Assembly: GCF_003254575.1 (NCBI RefSeq)
Contig: NZ_QJUA01000010.1
Location: forward strand, 1 to 64,000
Direction of reading: 5' to 3'
Source of the DNA: Mycobacterium kyogaense
Lineage (GTDB): Bacteria; Actinomycetota; Actinomycetes; Mycobacteriales; Mycobacteriaceae
Length of the DNA stretch: 64,000 nucleotides
Every line of letters starts with the position of its first letter. Position 1 is the stretch's first letter. Positions 47,366 through 57,032 of this stretch are shown here, piece by piece. The position numbers were made by a program, and so were the translations under genes. The notes below the pieces were generated by a model that worked only from the letters and a program-made list of their open reading frames with translations, was not told the origin of the DNA and ran no database searches.

Positions 47366-48262
47366 CTACCTCCGCACGTAGAGGCGCAAGGTGACGTAGG
47401 AGGTGATCCCCGACATCGCCAGGCCGAGAAGCAACATCCAGGGCGCGCTGTAGTAGAGGACGTCGGCGTAGTCCACCCTGGCGATCAGGTTGGCTTGGTA
47501 GAACTGGTCGAGCGCGTTCTCGAGGAACAGCGCCCGCACCGCGATCAACCCCGCGATCGCGATCACCACGCCGACGAAGGCCGCCAGCATCGCCTCCAAC
47601 AGGAATGGCAGCTGGGTGTACCAGCGCGTGGCGCCGACGAGTCGCATGATGCCGATCTCGGTGCGACGGGTGTAGGCCGCGACTTGGACCATGTTGGCGA
47701 TCAACAGCACCGCGCCGATGGCCTGCACCAGCGCCACCGCGAACGCCACGTTGCTGATGCCGTCGAGAACCGCGAACAGCCGGTCGATCAGGTCCTTCTG
47801 GTTCAACACGTTGAGCACGCCGGGCTGGCCGATCATCGAGTCGTCGAAGTCCTTGTGCTGCTCGGGATCGTCGAGCTTGACGACGAAGGACGCCGGGAAC
47901 GCGTCCTTGCCCGCGACGTCCTTGTACTGCGGGAACTTCCGGATCGCGTCGTCGTAGGCCTCGTCCCGGTTCAAGAAGCGCACCGAGCGCACGTCGTCGC
48001 GGTCCTCGATCGTCTTGCGCAGCGCCTTGCACGGGTCCGCATCGCAGGTCGGGTCGTTCGCCGACACGTCGTTGGTGAGGAAGACCTGACTCTCGACCCG
48101 GTCGAGGTAGATGGCGCGCGACTGATCCGCGAGCCGGACGACGAGGAGCCCGCCGCCGAACAGACCGATGGAGATCGCGGTGGTGAGCACCATCGCGATC
48201 GTCATGGTGACGTTGCGGCGAAGTCCGGTCAGGACTTCGTTGACGAGGAAGCCGAAGCGCAC
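47366..48262 (-). CDS. ftsX: FtsX, permease of the FtsEX complex
   Basis: 298 residues. TM1 is near 20-45 ([23 protein letters not shown]), then an extracellular domain with CDADPCKAL (paired cysteines) at about 74-80, then three C-terminal TMs. Start GTG 48262 overlaps the ftsE stop by one base (TAGTG). With FtsE it activates a peptidoglycan hydrolase (RipC in M. tuberculosis) during division. Mycobacterial FtsX has this cysteine-bearing extracellular domain. Confidence 0.96.
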   Translation of the reverse strand: MRFGFLVNEVLTGLRRNVTMTIAMVLTTAISIGLFGGGLLVVRLADQSRAIYLDRVESQVFLTNDVSANDPTCDADPCKALRKTIEDRDDVRSVRFLNRDEAYDDAIRKFPQYKDVAGKDAFPASFVVKLDDPEQHKDFDDSMIGQPGVLNVLNQKDLIDRLFAVLDGISNVAFAVALVQAIGAVLLIANMVQVAAYTRRTEIGIMRLVGATRWYTQLPFLLEAMLAAFVGVVIAIAGLIAVRALFLENALDQFYQANLIARVDYADVLYYSAPWMLLLGLAMSGITSYVTLRLYVRR

Positions 48263-48954
48263 TAGCGATCCATTCCGTAGACGCCGCGCTGTTCGTCGCG
48301 AACCAGCCGGCCGAGTTCGAGTTCGACGACCCGCTGACGCATGGAATCGACGATGTGGTGGTCGTGGGTGGCCATCAGCACCGTCGTGCCGGTGCGGTTG
48401 ATCCGCTCGAGCAGATCCATGATGTCCTTGCTGGTGTCCGGGTCGAGGTTGCCGGTGGGCTCGTCGGCCAGCAGCACCAGCGGCCGGTTGACGAACGCGC
48501 GGGCGATCGCGACCCGCTGCTGCTCACCGCCGGACAGCTCGGCCGGCAGCCGGTTGGCCTTACCCGACAGCCCGACCATCTCGAGCACGTCGGGCACCAC
48601 GCGGTTGATGGTGTCGGACCGCTTGCCGATCACCTCGAGCGCGAACGCGACGTTCTCGAAAACGGTCTTCTGCTGCAGCAGACGAAAGTCCTGGAAGACA
48701 CAGCCGATGACCTGGCGCAGCCCGGGGATGTGCCGCCCGGACAGCTTGTTGACGTGGAACTTCGACACCCGGATGTCGCCGGAGGACGGGTGCTCTTCGC
48801 CCAGCAGCAGACGCATGAACGTGGACTTGCCCGACCCGGACGGGCCGATGAGGAAGACGAACTCACCCTTGTCGATCTTCAGCGACACATTGTCGAGGGC
48901 GGGTCGCGCCGACGACTTGTACTGCTTGGAGACATGGTCGAGGGTGATCATCAC
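48262..48954 (-). CDS. ftsE: FtsE, ATPase of the FtsEX complex
   Basis: 230 residues. Walker A GPSGSGKS near 38-45, Q-loop VFQDFRLL, signature [15 protein letters not shown], Walker [11 protein letters not shown]-loop ATHDH. All intact. Start ATG 48954 or ATG 48951. It energises FtsX at the septum and is the promoter-proximal gene of the ftsE-ftsX-smpB-EamA minus operon. Confidence 0.96.
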   Translation of the reverse strand: MMITLDHVSKQYKSSARPALDNVSLKIDKGEFVFLIGPSGSGKSTFMRLLLGEEHPSSGDIRVSKFHVNKLSGRHIPGLRQVIGCVFQDFRLLQQKTVFENVAFALEVIGKRSDTINRVVPDVLEMVGLSGKANRLPAELSGGEQQRVAIARAFVNRPLVLLADEPTGNLDPDTSKDIMDLLERINRTGTTVLMATHDHHIVDSMRQRVVELELGRLVRDEQRGVYGMDR

Positions 48955-49015
48955 GGCACGCCAGTGTAGCGGGGAGCCATGCGGTCACCACATCGCCGGA
49001 CGGGTGGCCGCGGCC

Positions 49016-49540
49016 TCACTGCGGCGGCAACGCCGTCGTGGTCGCGGGCGCACCCGGCGGCGGGACCGAGGTCGGCGCCAGAAACGGCGGCGCCGTGAAC
49101 GTGATCGGGCCCAGCGGGCCGGGCCCGTCGGGATCGATGACCGTGGTCGAGGCACCGCCGGGTGCCGTGCCGGTGGTGGTCGACGGCGTCGTGGCGTCGG
49201 ACTCAGACGGCGACGGAGTCGGCGACGGGGTCGTCGTCGTCGTGGTCGTGGTCGTCGTCGTCCTGGCGGTCGAGGTCTCGCTCGGCGCGACGTTGGTGCG
49301 CGGTACCCAGGTGTAGTTGGGGTCGGGCACGAAGCCCGGGGGCACCACCTGGTTGGCATCGGGCGCCGTGGTGCTCGGCGCCGGCTGGAAAGTCTGATTC
49401 ACCCAGAACAGCGCGACGAACGCGAGGATCAGCGTTGCCGTCGACGTGCGCATCCGGCCGCCGAAGATGTAGTTCGGCCACTTCTTTTCGGCCTTCGTGC
49501 CTCCGGCGCGTTTGGGCGCCAACCAGTCCAGCCACTTCAT
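49016..49540 (-). CDS. Pro/Thr-rich single-pass membrane protein
   Basis: 174 residues. A cytoplasmic head ([13 protein letters not shown]...[11 protein letters not shown]) precedes one TM at about 34-50 ([14 protein letters not shown]), then an extracellular low-complexity Pro/Thr/Ser tail with an 11-threonine run and [13 protein letters not shown]. Mycobacterial FtsEX loci carry a similar protein at this position (Rv3103c, from memory). The start ATG overlaps the stop of the MscS gene. Function unknown; O-mannosylation of the tail is plausible by composition only. Confidence 0.82.
   Translation of the reverse strand: MKWLDWLAPKRAGGTKAEKKWPNYIFGGRMRTSTATLILAFVALFWVNQTFQPAPSTTAPDANQVVPPGFVPDPNYTWVPRTNVAPSETSTARTTTTTTTTTTTPSPTPSPSESDATTPSTTTGTAPGGASTTVIDPDGPGPLGPITFTAPPFLAPTSVPPPGAPATTTALPPQ
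49229..49261 (-). repeat. Threonine codon microsatellite, 11 triplets
   Basis: Eleven consecutive ACG/ACC codons in the membrane protein gene. ACG-ACG runs are prone to slipped-strand length change by one triplet without a frameshift, giving length polymorphism of the tail. Confidence 0.8.
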
Positions 49541-50526
49541 CGCTGCGTCTCCGGCTGTGCGCCCGTGGCGGCGGGATCGGCCTTCGGCGTGGGCGTGTCG
49601 ACGCGTGCCGGGTGCGGGATCGCGGCCACGACCGGGGACGCTTCTCCCGGCGCCACGATTCCGGCCCGCCGCAACGCCCGGATCACCAGCACCCTCAGCC
49701 GTCGGCCGACCTCGAACTGCTTACCGGGCAACGTACGGGCGACCATGCGCAGGTTCACCGTCTCCAGTTCGATGCTCTCCACGCCCATCAACTGGGGCGC
49801 GTCCAGCAGCAGGTCCTTCAGTTGGTTGTCGTGCAGGGCCTTGTCGGCGACGTCGTGCAGGACGTCGTTGACCGCGTTGAGGTCCGCCGACACCGGCACC
49901 GGGATGTCGATCACCGCCCGGGCCCAGTCCTTGGACAGGTTGACGGTCTTGACGATCTGGCCGTTCGGGATCGTGAACATCTCCCCTTCCGACGAGCGCA
50001 GTTTGGTGACACGCAGCGTGACGTCCTCGACCGTGCCCTCGGCGGGTGCGGCGATCCCGGCGACGGTCAGCGCGACCAGGTCACCGAACCCGTACTGCTT
50101 CTCGGTGATGATGAAGAAGCCCGACAGCAGATCCTGCACCAGCCGCTGGGCGCCGAAGCCCAGAGCGGCGCCGATGACCGCGGCGGGGGCTACCAGCGAC
50201 CCGATGGGGATCGCGAGTATGTCGGTGATCTGGACCGCCACCATCACGAACAGCAGACCCACCGAGACGTAGGAGATCACCGACGCGACGGCTTGCCGGT
50301 GCTTGGCGCTCTCCGAGCGCACCAGCTGGTCGCTCTCCTGGTACTCGGCGTCGATGCGGCGGGTGACGCGCTGCGCGGTCCAGTTGATGAATCGGGTGGC
50401 CAGCAGCGCGCCGATCAGCAGCAGCGCGATCCGCACACCGCGGTCGAGGATCCACACGCCGATGTCGCCGCGCCAGAAGCCGTGCCACCGCGAGGCGAGG
50501 TCGAAAGCTACAAGCGTGGTGTTCAC
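49537..50526 (-). CDS. MscS-family mechanosensitive channel
   Basis: 329 residues, three to four TMs ([24 protein letters not shown], then [42 protein letters not shown]). This last stretch is the Gly/Ala-rich pore helix TM3 of MscS. A cytoplasmic beta domain follows ([34 protein letters not shown]). A Pro/Ala tail ends the protein. It relieves osmotic down-shock. It ends as an ATGA overlap with the Pro/Thr-rich gene and lies 3 bases downstream of prfB. Confidence 0.92.
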   Translation of the reverse strand: MNTTLVAFDLASRWHGFWRGDIGVWILDRGVRIALLLIGALLATRFINWTAQRVTRRIDAEYQESDQLVRSESAKHRQAVASVISYVSVGLLFVMVAVQITDILAIPIGSLVAPAAVIGAALGFGAQRLVQDLLSGFFIITEKQYGFGDLVALTVAGIAAPAEGTVEDVTLRVTKLRSSEGEMFTIPNGQIVKTVNLSKDWARAVIDIPVPVSADLNAVNDVLHDVADKALHDNQLKDLLLDAPQLMGVESIELETVNLRMVARTLPGKQFEVGRRLRVLVIRALRRAGIVAPGEASPVVAAIPHPARVDTPTPKADPAATGAQPETQR

Positions 50527-50529
50527 GGG

Positions 50530-51651
50530 CTACTCGTCGTCGTCTTTCCTGTTGCGCCACCGGATACCGGCCTCGAGGAACCCGTCGATGTCACCGTCGA
50601 GGACGGCGCCCGGGTTGCCGACCTCGTATTCGGTGCGGAGATCTTTGACCATCTGATAGGGGTGCAGAACGTAGGACCGCATCTGGTTACCCCAGGAGCT
50701 GCCGCTGTCACTTTTGAGCGCGTCGAGTTCGGCGCGCTCCTCCTGGCGCTTGCGTTCGAGCAGTTTGGCCTGCAGCACGCGCATCGCCGACACCTTGTTC
50801 TGCAGCTGCGACTTCTCGTTCTGGCAGGTGACGACGATGCCGGTGGGGATGTGGGTCAGCCGGACCGCCGAGTCGGTGGTGTTCACCGACTGACCGCCGG
50901 GACCGCTGGAGCGGTAGACGTCGACGCGCACGTCCTGCTCGGGGATGTCGATGTGGTCGGTGGTCTCGGTGACGGGAAGCACCTCGACCTCGGCGAACGA
51001 CGTCTGCCGGCGGCCCTGGTTGTCGAAGGGGCTGATCCGCACCAGCCGATGCGTGCCCTGCTCGACCGAGAGCGTGCCGTAGGCGAAGGGCGCGTGCACC
51101 GCGAACGTGGCGCTCTTGATACCGGCCTCCTCGGCATAGGAGGTGTCGTAGACCTCGACCGGGTACTTGTGCTGCTCGGCCCAGCGGATGTACATCCGCA
51201 TCAGCATCTCGGCCCAGTCGGCCGCGTCCACGCCGCCGGCGCCCGAACGGATGTTGACCAGCGCCTCACGCTCGTCGTACTCCCCCGACAGCAGCGTGCG
51301 AACCTCGAGCGCCTCGATGTCCTCGCGCAGCTGATGCAGCTCGGCGTCGGCGTCCGAAACAGCTTCGGCGACCGCGTCGGAGCCGTCCTCCTCGGCCGCC
51401 AGTTCGTAGAGCACCGGCAGATCCTCGACGCGCTGACGCAACTCCTCGACCCGGCGCAGCTCGTTCTGGGCGTGCGACAGGTCGCTGGTCACCTTCTGCG
51501 CCCGCGTCTGGTCGTCCCACAGCTTCGGGTCGGACGCCTCCTCCTCGAGCTGCGTGATGCGCCCACGAAGGGCCTCGACGTCGAGAACACGCTCCACAGT
51601 GGTGAGCGTGGAGTCGAGGGCAGCGATATCGGCTTGGCGGTCAGGATCCAC
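50530..51651 (-). CDS. prfB: Peptide chain release factor 2
   Basis: 373 residues in one uninterrupted frame. Stop-codon recognition motif SPF is in [15 protein letters not shown]. The catalytic GGQ is in [24 protein letters not shown]. An N-terminal coiled coil ([26 protein letters not shown]) starts the protein. It terminates at UGA and UAA. No programmed frameshift site is present, unlike E. coli prfB. It is the first gene of a minus operon with mscS, divergent from fprA. Confidence 0.97.
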   Translation of the reverse strand: MDPDRQADIAALDSTLTTVERVLDVEALRGRITQLEEEASDPKLWDDQTRAQKVTSDLSHAQNELRRVEELRQRVEDLPVLYELAAEEDGSDAVAEAVSDADAELHQLREDIEALEVRTLLSGEYDEREALVNIRSGAGGVDAADWAEMLMRMYIRWAEQHKYPVEVYDTSYAEEAGIKSATFAVHAPFAYGTLSVEQGTHRLVRISPFDNQGRRQTSFAEVEVLPVTETTDHIDIPEQDVRVDVYRSSGPGGQSVNTTDSAVRLTHIPTGIVVTCQNEKSQLQNKVSAMRVLQAKLLERKRQEERAELDALKSDSGSSWGNQMRSYVLHPYQMVKDLRTEYEVGNPGAVLDGDIDGFLEAGIRWRNRKDDDE

Positions 51652-51785
51652 GGGAGTTCAGGGTACCGGTCCGCGCGTTCTCCTCGACCGACGCCGACTG
51701 CGCTTTAGCATCGGGAGGCAACCTCGCCCGGCCACGACGCGACAGCCCCCTGCGCGTGGTCGGGCCGCGACAGAAGGCAGCCCAC

Positions 51786-53165
51786 ATGCCCCCTTTGCGC
51801 CCGTACCACGTGGCGATCGTCGGCTCCGGACCCTCCGGATTCTTCGCCGCCGCCGCGCTGCTGAAGGCCGCCGACAGCGACGACCTCACCCGCAGTGTCT
51901 GCGTCGACATGCTCGAGATGCTGCCCACCCCGTGGGGGCTGGTGCGCTCCGGCGTCGCGCCGGACCATCCGAAGATCAAGTCGATCTCGGCGCAGTTCGA
52001 CAAAGTCTCGGCCGATCCGCGGTTCCGCTTCTTCGGCAACGTCGTCGTCGGCGAGCACGTCCAGCCGGCCGAACTCGCAGAGCGCTACGACGCGGTCATC
52101 TACGCCAACGGCGCCCAGTCCGACCGGCCGTTGGGCATTCCGGGTGAAGACCTGCCCGGCAGTGTGGCGGCGGTCGACTTCGTCGGCTGGTACAACGCCC
52201 ACCCACACTACGGCGAGATGGCCCCCGACGTCTCATCGGGACGCGCGGTCGTGGTGGGCAACGGAAACGTGGCCATCGACGTGGCACGCATCCTGGTCAG
52301 CGATCCGGATCTGCTGGCCGAGACCGACATCGCCGACCACGCACTCGACTCCCTGCACGCGCGCGGCGTGGAGGAGGTGCTGGTGATCGGGCGGCGCGGT
52401 CCGCTACAGGCTCCGTTCACGACGCTCGAGTTGCGCGAGCTCGGCGATCTGGAGGCTCTCGGCGATGTCCACGTGGTCATCGACCCGGCCGATTTCGCCG
52501 ACATCACCGACGAGGACCTCGAGGCCGCGGGCAAGACGGTGCGCAACAACATCAAGGTGCTGCGCGGCTACGGCGAGCGGGAACTCAAGGGCGCCAAGCG
52601 GCGCATCGTGTTTCGGTTCCGCACCTCACCGATCGAGATCAAGGGCGACGGCAAGGTCGAGTCGATCGTGCTGGGCCGCAACGAGTTGGTGCGCGGCGAG
52701 GACGGCCGGGTGTCGGCCCGCGACACCGGCGAGCGGGAGGACGTTCCGGCGCAGCTCGTCGTGCGCGCTGTCGGCTACCGCGGCGTACCGATGCCTGGCC
52801 TGCCGTTCGACGATCGGTCGGGCACGATCCCGCACACCGACGGGCGGGTCGAGGGCAGCACCAACGAGTACGTGGTGGGGTGGATCAAGCGCGGCCCGAC
52901 CGGCGTGATCGGCAGCAACAAGAGCGATTCCGCGGACACCGTCGCGACGCTGCTGACCGACCTGCAGGCGGCCGAGCCGACCGATCGGGGTGAGGACCAC
53001 GCCGCGAACGTCGAGCAGTGGCTGCGGGGACGCCAACCCAAGGTGGTGACCAACGATCACTGGCGGCTGATCGACCAGCACGAGCGCACCACCGGGCAGG
53101 GGTCAGGACGGCCGCGGATCAAGCTGACCAGTCTCGAGGAGCTACTCCGGATTGGGCACGGGTGA
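51786..53165 (+). CDS. fprA: NADPH-ferredoxin reductase FprA
   Basis: 459 residues from ATG 51786 (M. tuberculosis FprA is of similar length). FAD-binding GSGPSG at 13-18, and the LPTPWGLVRSGVAPDHPKIKS segment is an FprA signature. NADPH-binding GNGNVAIDVARIL near 160. It transfers electrons from NADPH to ferredoxin for P450s. An in-frame GTG at 51756 would add ten residues and is not favoured. It overlaps the convergent small membrane gene by 24 bases. Confidence 0.96.
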   Translation: MPPLRPYHVAIVGSGPSGFFAAAALLKAADSDDLTRSVCVDMLEMLPTPWGLVRSGVAPDHPKIKSISAQFDKVSADPRFRFFGNVVVGEHVQPAELAERYDAVIYANGAQSDRPLGIPGEDLPGSVAAVDFVGWYNAHPHYGEMAPDVSSGRAVVVGNGNVAIDVARILVSDPDLLAETDIADHALDSLHARGVEEVLVIGRRGPLQAPFTTLELRELGDLEALGDVHVVIDPADFADITDEDLEAAGKTVRNNIKVLRGYGERELKGAKRRIVFRFRTSPIEIKGDGKVESIVLGRNELVRGEDGRVSARDTGEREDVPAQLVVRAVGYRGVPMPGLPFDDRSGTIPHTDGRVEGSTNEYVVGWIKRGPTGVIGSNKSDSADTVATLLTDLQAAEPTDRGEDHAANVEQWLRGRQPKVVTNDHWRLIDQHERTTGQGSGRPRIKLTSLEELLRIGHG

Positions 53166-53477
53166 GGAGATCGCCCACTTCTCCGGATTGCGCGGCGAAT
53201 ACCTCACGTCGATGAGCTGGCCCATCGTCGGCCAAGCATTCACGTCGACGACCATCCGGGTGTAGACGGTGTATTCGTTGACCGTCGGGCCGTTGATGAC
53301 TCCGGTGATGGTCACGTATTGCTCACCGGTCATGTCGGCGGGGCGCGGGCTCACCCCGGTGACCAGGAGCGTGCCCGGAGCCCAGTCGTTGCCCACACCG
53401 CGCTTGCGCATGATCCGGGGCGCCAGGACGAGCACGATGGCACCGATGATGAGCAGCATGATCGCGAGTTCGGCCAC
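53142..53477 (-). CDS. Small membrane-anchored protein
   Basis: 111 residues from GTG 53477. One TM at 4-22 ([17 protein letters not shown]), a basic RIMRKRG stop-transfer, then a beta-rich C-terminal domain ([47 protein letters not shown]). Such proteins are common in actinobacteria without known function. It is divergent from hisN by 23 bases and convergent on fprA. Confidence 0.75.
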   Translation of the reverse strand: MAELAIMLLIIGAIVLVLAPRIMRKRGVGNDWAPGTLLVTGVSPRPADMTGEQYVTITGVINGPTVNEYTVYTRMVVDVNAWPTMGQLIDVRYSPRNPEKWAISSPVPNPE

Positions 53478-53500
53478 ACCGCCATGGTAGGACTCCACGT

Positions 53501-54292
53501 ATGAGCACCCACTCGCCTGACATCGCCGCCGACCTCGCCCTAGCCCTCACGCTGGCGGAGGAGGCCGACGCGCTGACGATGCAGCGGTTCGGAGCGGTGG
53601 ATCTGCGCGTCGAGACGAAGCCGGACATGACCCCGGCCACCGACGCCGATCTGGACACCGAGACATTGCTGCGAGAACGACTGGCCGAGCAGCGCCCCGC
53701 CGACTCGGTGTTCGGCGAGGAGTTCGGCGGCACCTCGGAGTTCGCAGGCCGGCAGTGGGTGGTCGATCCGATCGACGGCACCAAGAACTTCGTGCGCGGG
53801 GTGCCGATCTGGGCGACGCTGATCGCGCTGCTCGTCGACGGCGTGCCGGAGGTCGGCGTGGTGAGCGCGCCCGCACTGGCCCGACGCTGGTGGGCCGGCA
53901 CCGGTCAGGGCGCGTTCACGTCTTTTCGCGGGACGACGCGCCCCATCTCGGTGTCCGGCGTCGCCGACCTCGGCTCGGCGAGCCTGTCCTACTCGGACCT
54001 GACGACGGGCTGGGAGAGCGCGCGCTCGACCTTCATCGACCTCACCGACGCGGTGTGGCGTACCCGCGGCTACGGCGACTTCTGGTCGTACTGCCTGGTG
54101 GCCGAGGGCGCCGTCGACGTCGCGGTGGAACCGGAGGTCAAGCTGTGGGATCTCGCCCCACTGGACATCCTGGTCCGGGAGGCCGGCGGGCGGTTCACCG
54201 ACCTCTCGGCACGGCCCGGGCCGCACGGCGGCAGTGCGGTGGCCACCAACGGCCTGGTGCACGACGCCGTGCTCGCCGCGCTTGTGAAATAG
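53501..54292 (+). CDS. hisN: Histidinol-phosphatase, inositol monophosphatase family
   Basis: 263 residues. Metal motifs: GEEFGG (first Glu near 72), DPIDGTKNF near 89, and [15 protein letters not shown] near 217, all intact. HisN-type (ImpC in older annotation) phosphatases remove phosphate from histidinol phosphate. Position before fadE24 matches, from memory, M. tuberculosis Rv3137, though the intervening pflA is absent here. Confidence 0.9.
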   Translation: MSTHSPDIAADLALALTLAEEADALTMQRFGAVDLRVETKPDMTPATDADLDTETLLRERLAEQRPADSVFGEEFGGTSEFAGRQWVVDPIDGTKNFVRGVPIWATLIALLVDGVPEVGVVSAPALARRWWAGTGQGAFTSFRGTTRPISVSGVADLGSASLSYSDLTTGWESARSTFIDLTDAVWRTRGYGDFWSYCLVAEGAVDVAVEPEVKLWDLAPLDILVREAGGRFTDLSARPGPHGGSAVATNGLVHDAVLAALVK

Positions 54293-54306
54293 GCAACAAT
54301 CCACCG

Positions 54307-54351
54307 ACCTTACTCAATAGTCAGTTCCGATACCTTACTCTTGAGTCAGTT
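54307..54351 (+). promoter_or_regulatory. Tandem candidate operators upstream of fadE24
   Basis: Two 20-base copies starting at 54307 and 54332 share ACCTTACTC, then three differing bases, then AGTCAGTT, 17 of 20 identical, 25 bases apart. Each is a partial palindrome; the second contains ACTC-TT-GAGT. Position 44-88 bases before the fadE24 start suits a repressor or activator of fadE24-fadE23. Confidence 0.6.
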
Positions 54352-54394
54352 GCGCATCTGCGCTCATCCGATCCCCACTGGAGGCAGCTGACCA

Positions 54395-55777
54395 ATGACG
54401 AACACCCTGCCGTCCAAGCGAACCGGCCAGGAAAGTGCCGTGGGCTTGCACAAGCACAAGCGGTCCGCGACCGACATCGGTATCGCGCTGCTAACGCCCC
54501 TGATCGGGCAGGAGTTCCTGGACAAGTACAACCTGCGGGACCCGCTGAACCGGGGCCTCAAGTACGGCGTGAAGCAGGCGTTCTCCGCGGCCGGCGCGAC
54601 CACCCGTCAGTTCAAGCGCGTACAGGGTCTCGGCAAGCCCGCGACGCGGCTGAAGCCCAGCGGGGCCGACTACTTCGACCTCACCCCCGACGACGACCAG
54701 AAGATGATCGTCCAGACCGTCGAGGAGTTCGCCGAAGAGATCCTACGCCCGGCCGCACACGATGCCGACGCCGCGGCCACCTATCCCCCGGACCTGATCG
54801 CCAAGGCCGCCGAACTCGGCATCACCGCGATCAACATCCCCGAGGACTTCGACGGGATCGCCGAGAACCGCAGCACCATCACCAATGCGCTGGTGGCGGA
54901 GGCGCTCGCGTACGGCGACATGGGTCTGGCGCTGCCGATCCTGGCGCCGGGCGGTGTCGCGTCGGCCCTGACCCACTGGGGAAGTGCCGACCAGCAGGCG
55001 ACCTACCTGCCGGAGTTCGCCGGCGAGAACGTCCCGCAGGCGTGCGTCGCGATCGCGGAACCGCACCCGCTGTTCGACCCGACCTCCCTCAAGACGACCG
55101 CCGTGCGGACCCCGAGCGGTTATCGGCTCGACGGCGTCAAGTCGCTGGTCCCGGCTGCCGCCGACGCCGAGCTGTTCGTCATCGCCGCGCAGCTGAACGG
55201 CAAGCCGACGCTGTTCCTGGTCGAATCGGCGGCCAGCGGCGTGACGGTCACTGCCGATCCCAGCATGGGCATCCGGGCGGCTGCGCTGGGTCGCGTCGAG
55301 CTCGACAAGGTCACCGTGCCGCTGAGCGCGCGCCTGGGTGAGGACGTCAGCGAAGCCGAGCACGACAGCAACTACTCCGAGGCCATCGCGTTGTCGCGGC
55401 TGGGCTGGGCGGCGCTGGCCGTCGGCACGTCCCACGCCGTCCTCGACTACGTGGTCCCCTACGTCAAGGAACGCGAAGCGTTCGGCGAACCGATCGCGCA
55501 CCGGCAGTCGGTGGCGTTCATGTGCGCCAACATCGCGATCGAACTCGACGGCCTGCGACTGATCACCTGGCGGGGCGCCTCGCGCGCCGAGCAGGGCCTC
55601 TCCTTCGCCCGCGAAGCGGCGTTGGCCAAGCGACTGGGCACCGACAAGGGCATGCAGATCGGCCTCGACGGCGTGCAACTGCTCGGCGGCCACGGCTACA
55701 CGAAGGAACACCCGGTCGAACGCTGGTACCGCGATCTGCGGGCACTCGGCGTCGCCGAGGGTGTCGTCGTTCTCTGA
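54395..55777 (+). CDS. fadE24: Acyl-CoA dehydrogenase FadE24
   Basis: 460 residues with an extra 85-residue N-terminal region before the ACAD core. Core: EEFAEEILRPAAHDADAAATYPPDLIAKAAELGITAINIP; FAD region GVASALTHWGSADQQATYLP; C-terminal helices SRLGWAALAVGTSHAVLDYV and QLLGGHGYTKEHPVERWYRDLR. The usual catalytic Glu segment (IYEGT) is replaced by ALGVAEGVVVL at the C-terminus, so activity may need the FadE23 partner as an alpha2beta2 enzyme. Beta-oxidation; inducible by isoniazid in M. tuberculosis, from memory. Confidence 0.94.
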   Translation: MTNTLPSKRTGQESAVGLHKHKRSATDIGIALLTPLIGQEFLDKYNLRDPLNRGLKYGVKQAFSAAGATTRQFKRVQGLGKPATRLKPSGADYFDLTPDDDQKMIVQTVEEFAEEILRPAAHDADAAATYPPDLIAKAAELGITAINIPEDFDGIAENRSTITNALVAEALAYGDMGLALPILAPGGVASALTHWGSADQQATYLPEFAGENVPQACVAIAEPHPLFDPTSLKTTAVRTPSGYRLDGVKSLVPAAADAELFVIAAQLNGKPTLFLVESAASGVTVTADPSMGIRAAALGRVELDKVTVPLSARLGEDVSEAEHDSNYSEAIALSRLGWAALAVGTSHAVLDYVVPYVKEREAFGEPIAHRQSVAFMCANIAIELDGLRLITWRGASRAEQGLSFAREAALAKRLGTDKGMQIGLDGVQLLGGHGYTKEHPVERWYRDLRALGVAEGVVVL

Positions 55778-55809
55778 CCAACAGCGTTCTCTAGAAAGGC
55801 GATACCACC

Positions 55810-57021
55810 ATGGCGATCAATCTGGAAATGCCGAAGAAGCTGCAGGCGGTCATCGAGAAGGGCCACCAGGGTGCAGCAGAGATGCTGCGACCGATCTCGC
55901 GCAAATACGACCTGCGTGAGCACGACTATCCGGTCGAACTCGACACGCTGGCCACCCTCTTCGAGGGCATCTCGGAGGCGAACACAATCTCGTTCGCCGG
56001 CGCACAGGGGCTCAGCAAGGACGGTGACGGCCCTAAGGGAAACGTCAACGGCGCCAACATGTCTGCGCTCCTCAACGCGCTGGAGGTGAGCTGGGGCGAC
56101 GTCGCGCTGCTGCTGTCGGTGCCCTACCAGGGCCTCGGCAACGCCGCCATCTCGAGTGTGGCCTCCCGTGAGCAGCTGGAGCGCTTGGGCAAGGTGTGGG
56201 CGGCGATGGCCATCACCGAGCCGGGGTTCGGCTCGGACTCCGCGGCGGTGTCGACGACGGCCGTCCTCGACGGGGACGAGTACGTCATCAACGGCGAGAA
56301 GATCTACGTCACCGCTGGGTCGCGCGCGACCCACATCGTGGTGTGGGCGACGCTCGACAAGTCCATGGGGCGCGCGGCGATCAAGTCGTTCATCGTGCCC
56401 CGTGAGCACCCGGGCGTGACTGTCGAGCGACTCGAGAACAAGCTCGGGATCAAGGCTTCCGACACTGCGGCGATCCGGTTCGAGAACGCCCGCGTTCCGA
56501 AGGAGAATCTGCTCGGCAGCCCGGAGATCCAGGTGGACAAGGGTTTTGCCGGGGTCATGGAGACCTTCGACAACACGCGGCCCATCGTGGCGGCGATGGC
56601 CGTCGGCGTGGCCCGCGCCGCGCTCGAGGAATTGCGCAAGATCCTCACCGATGCCGGCATCGAGATCTCCTACGACAAGCCCGCACACGCGCAGAGCGCC
56701 GCGGCCGCGGAGTTCCTGCGGATGGAGGCCGATTGGGAGGCGGGCTACCTGCTGACCGTGCGCTCCGCGTGGCAGGCCGACAACAAGATCCCGAACTCCA
56801 AAGAAGCCTCGATGGGTAAGGCCAAGGCCGCCAGGGTCGGCACCGACATCACCCTCAAGTCCGTCGAGATGGCCGGCACCACAGGCTATTCCGAGCAGAC
56901 CCTGCTGGAGAAGTGGGCTCGCGACTCCAAGATTCTCGACATCTTCGAAGGCACCCAGCAGATTCAGCAGCTCGTCGTCGCCCGTCGCCTACTCGGGTTG
57001 TCGTCGGCTCAACTGAAGTAG
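55810..57021 (+). CDS. fadE23: Acyl-CoA dehydrogenase FadE23
   Basis: 403 residues, AAAGGCGAT before ATG 55810. FAD/substrate segment MAITEPGFGSDSAAVSTTA, NGEKIYVTAGSRA, and C-terminal DIFEGTQQIQQLVVARRLLG with the catalytic Glu in the usual place. It lies 32 bases after fadE24 and likely forms a hetero-oligomer with it. It converges on fadB4 with an 11-base gap. Confidence 0.96.
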   Translation: MAINLEMPKKLQAVIEKGHQGAAEMLRPISRKYDLREHDYPVELDTLATLFEGISEANTISFAGAQGLSKDGDGPKGNVNGANMSALLNALEVSWGDVALLLSVPYQGLGNAAISSVASREQLERLGKVWAAMAITEPGFGSDSAAVSTTAVLDGDEYVINGEKIYVTAGSRATHIVVWATLDKSMGRAAIKSFIVPREHPGVTVERLENKLGIKASDTAAIRFENARVPKENLLGSPEIQVDKGFAGVMETFDNTRPIVAAMAVGVARAALEELRKILTDAGIEISYDKPAHAQSAAAAEFLRMEADWEAGYLLTVRSAWQADNKIPNSKEASMGKAKAARVGTDITLKSVEMAGTTGYSEQTLLEKWARDSKILDIFEGTQQIQQLVVARRLLGLSSAQLK

Positions 57022-57032
57022 CCCGGTACCGG

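Noticed and set aside
51576-51651. Programmed +1 frameshift in prfB as in E. coli
   Set aside because: The gene is a single uninterrupted frame from start to stop with no internal UGA near codon 25.
49162-51708. An 848-codon plus-strand frame opposite mscS and prfB
   Set aside because: Low-complexity Gly/Arg/His-rich translation opposite two recognised genes; no domain and no ribosome site.
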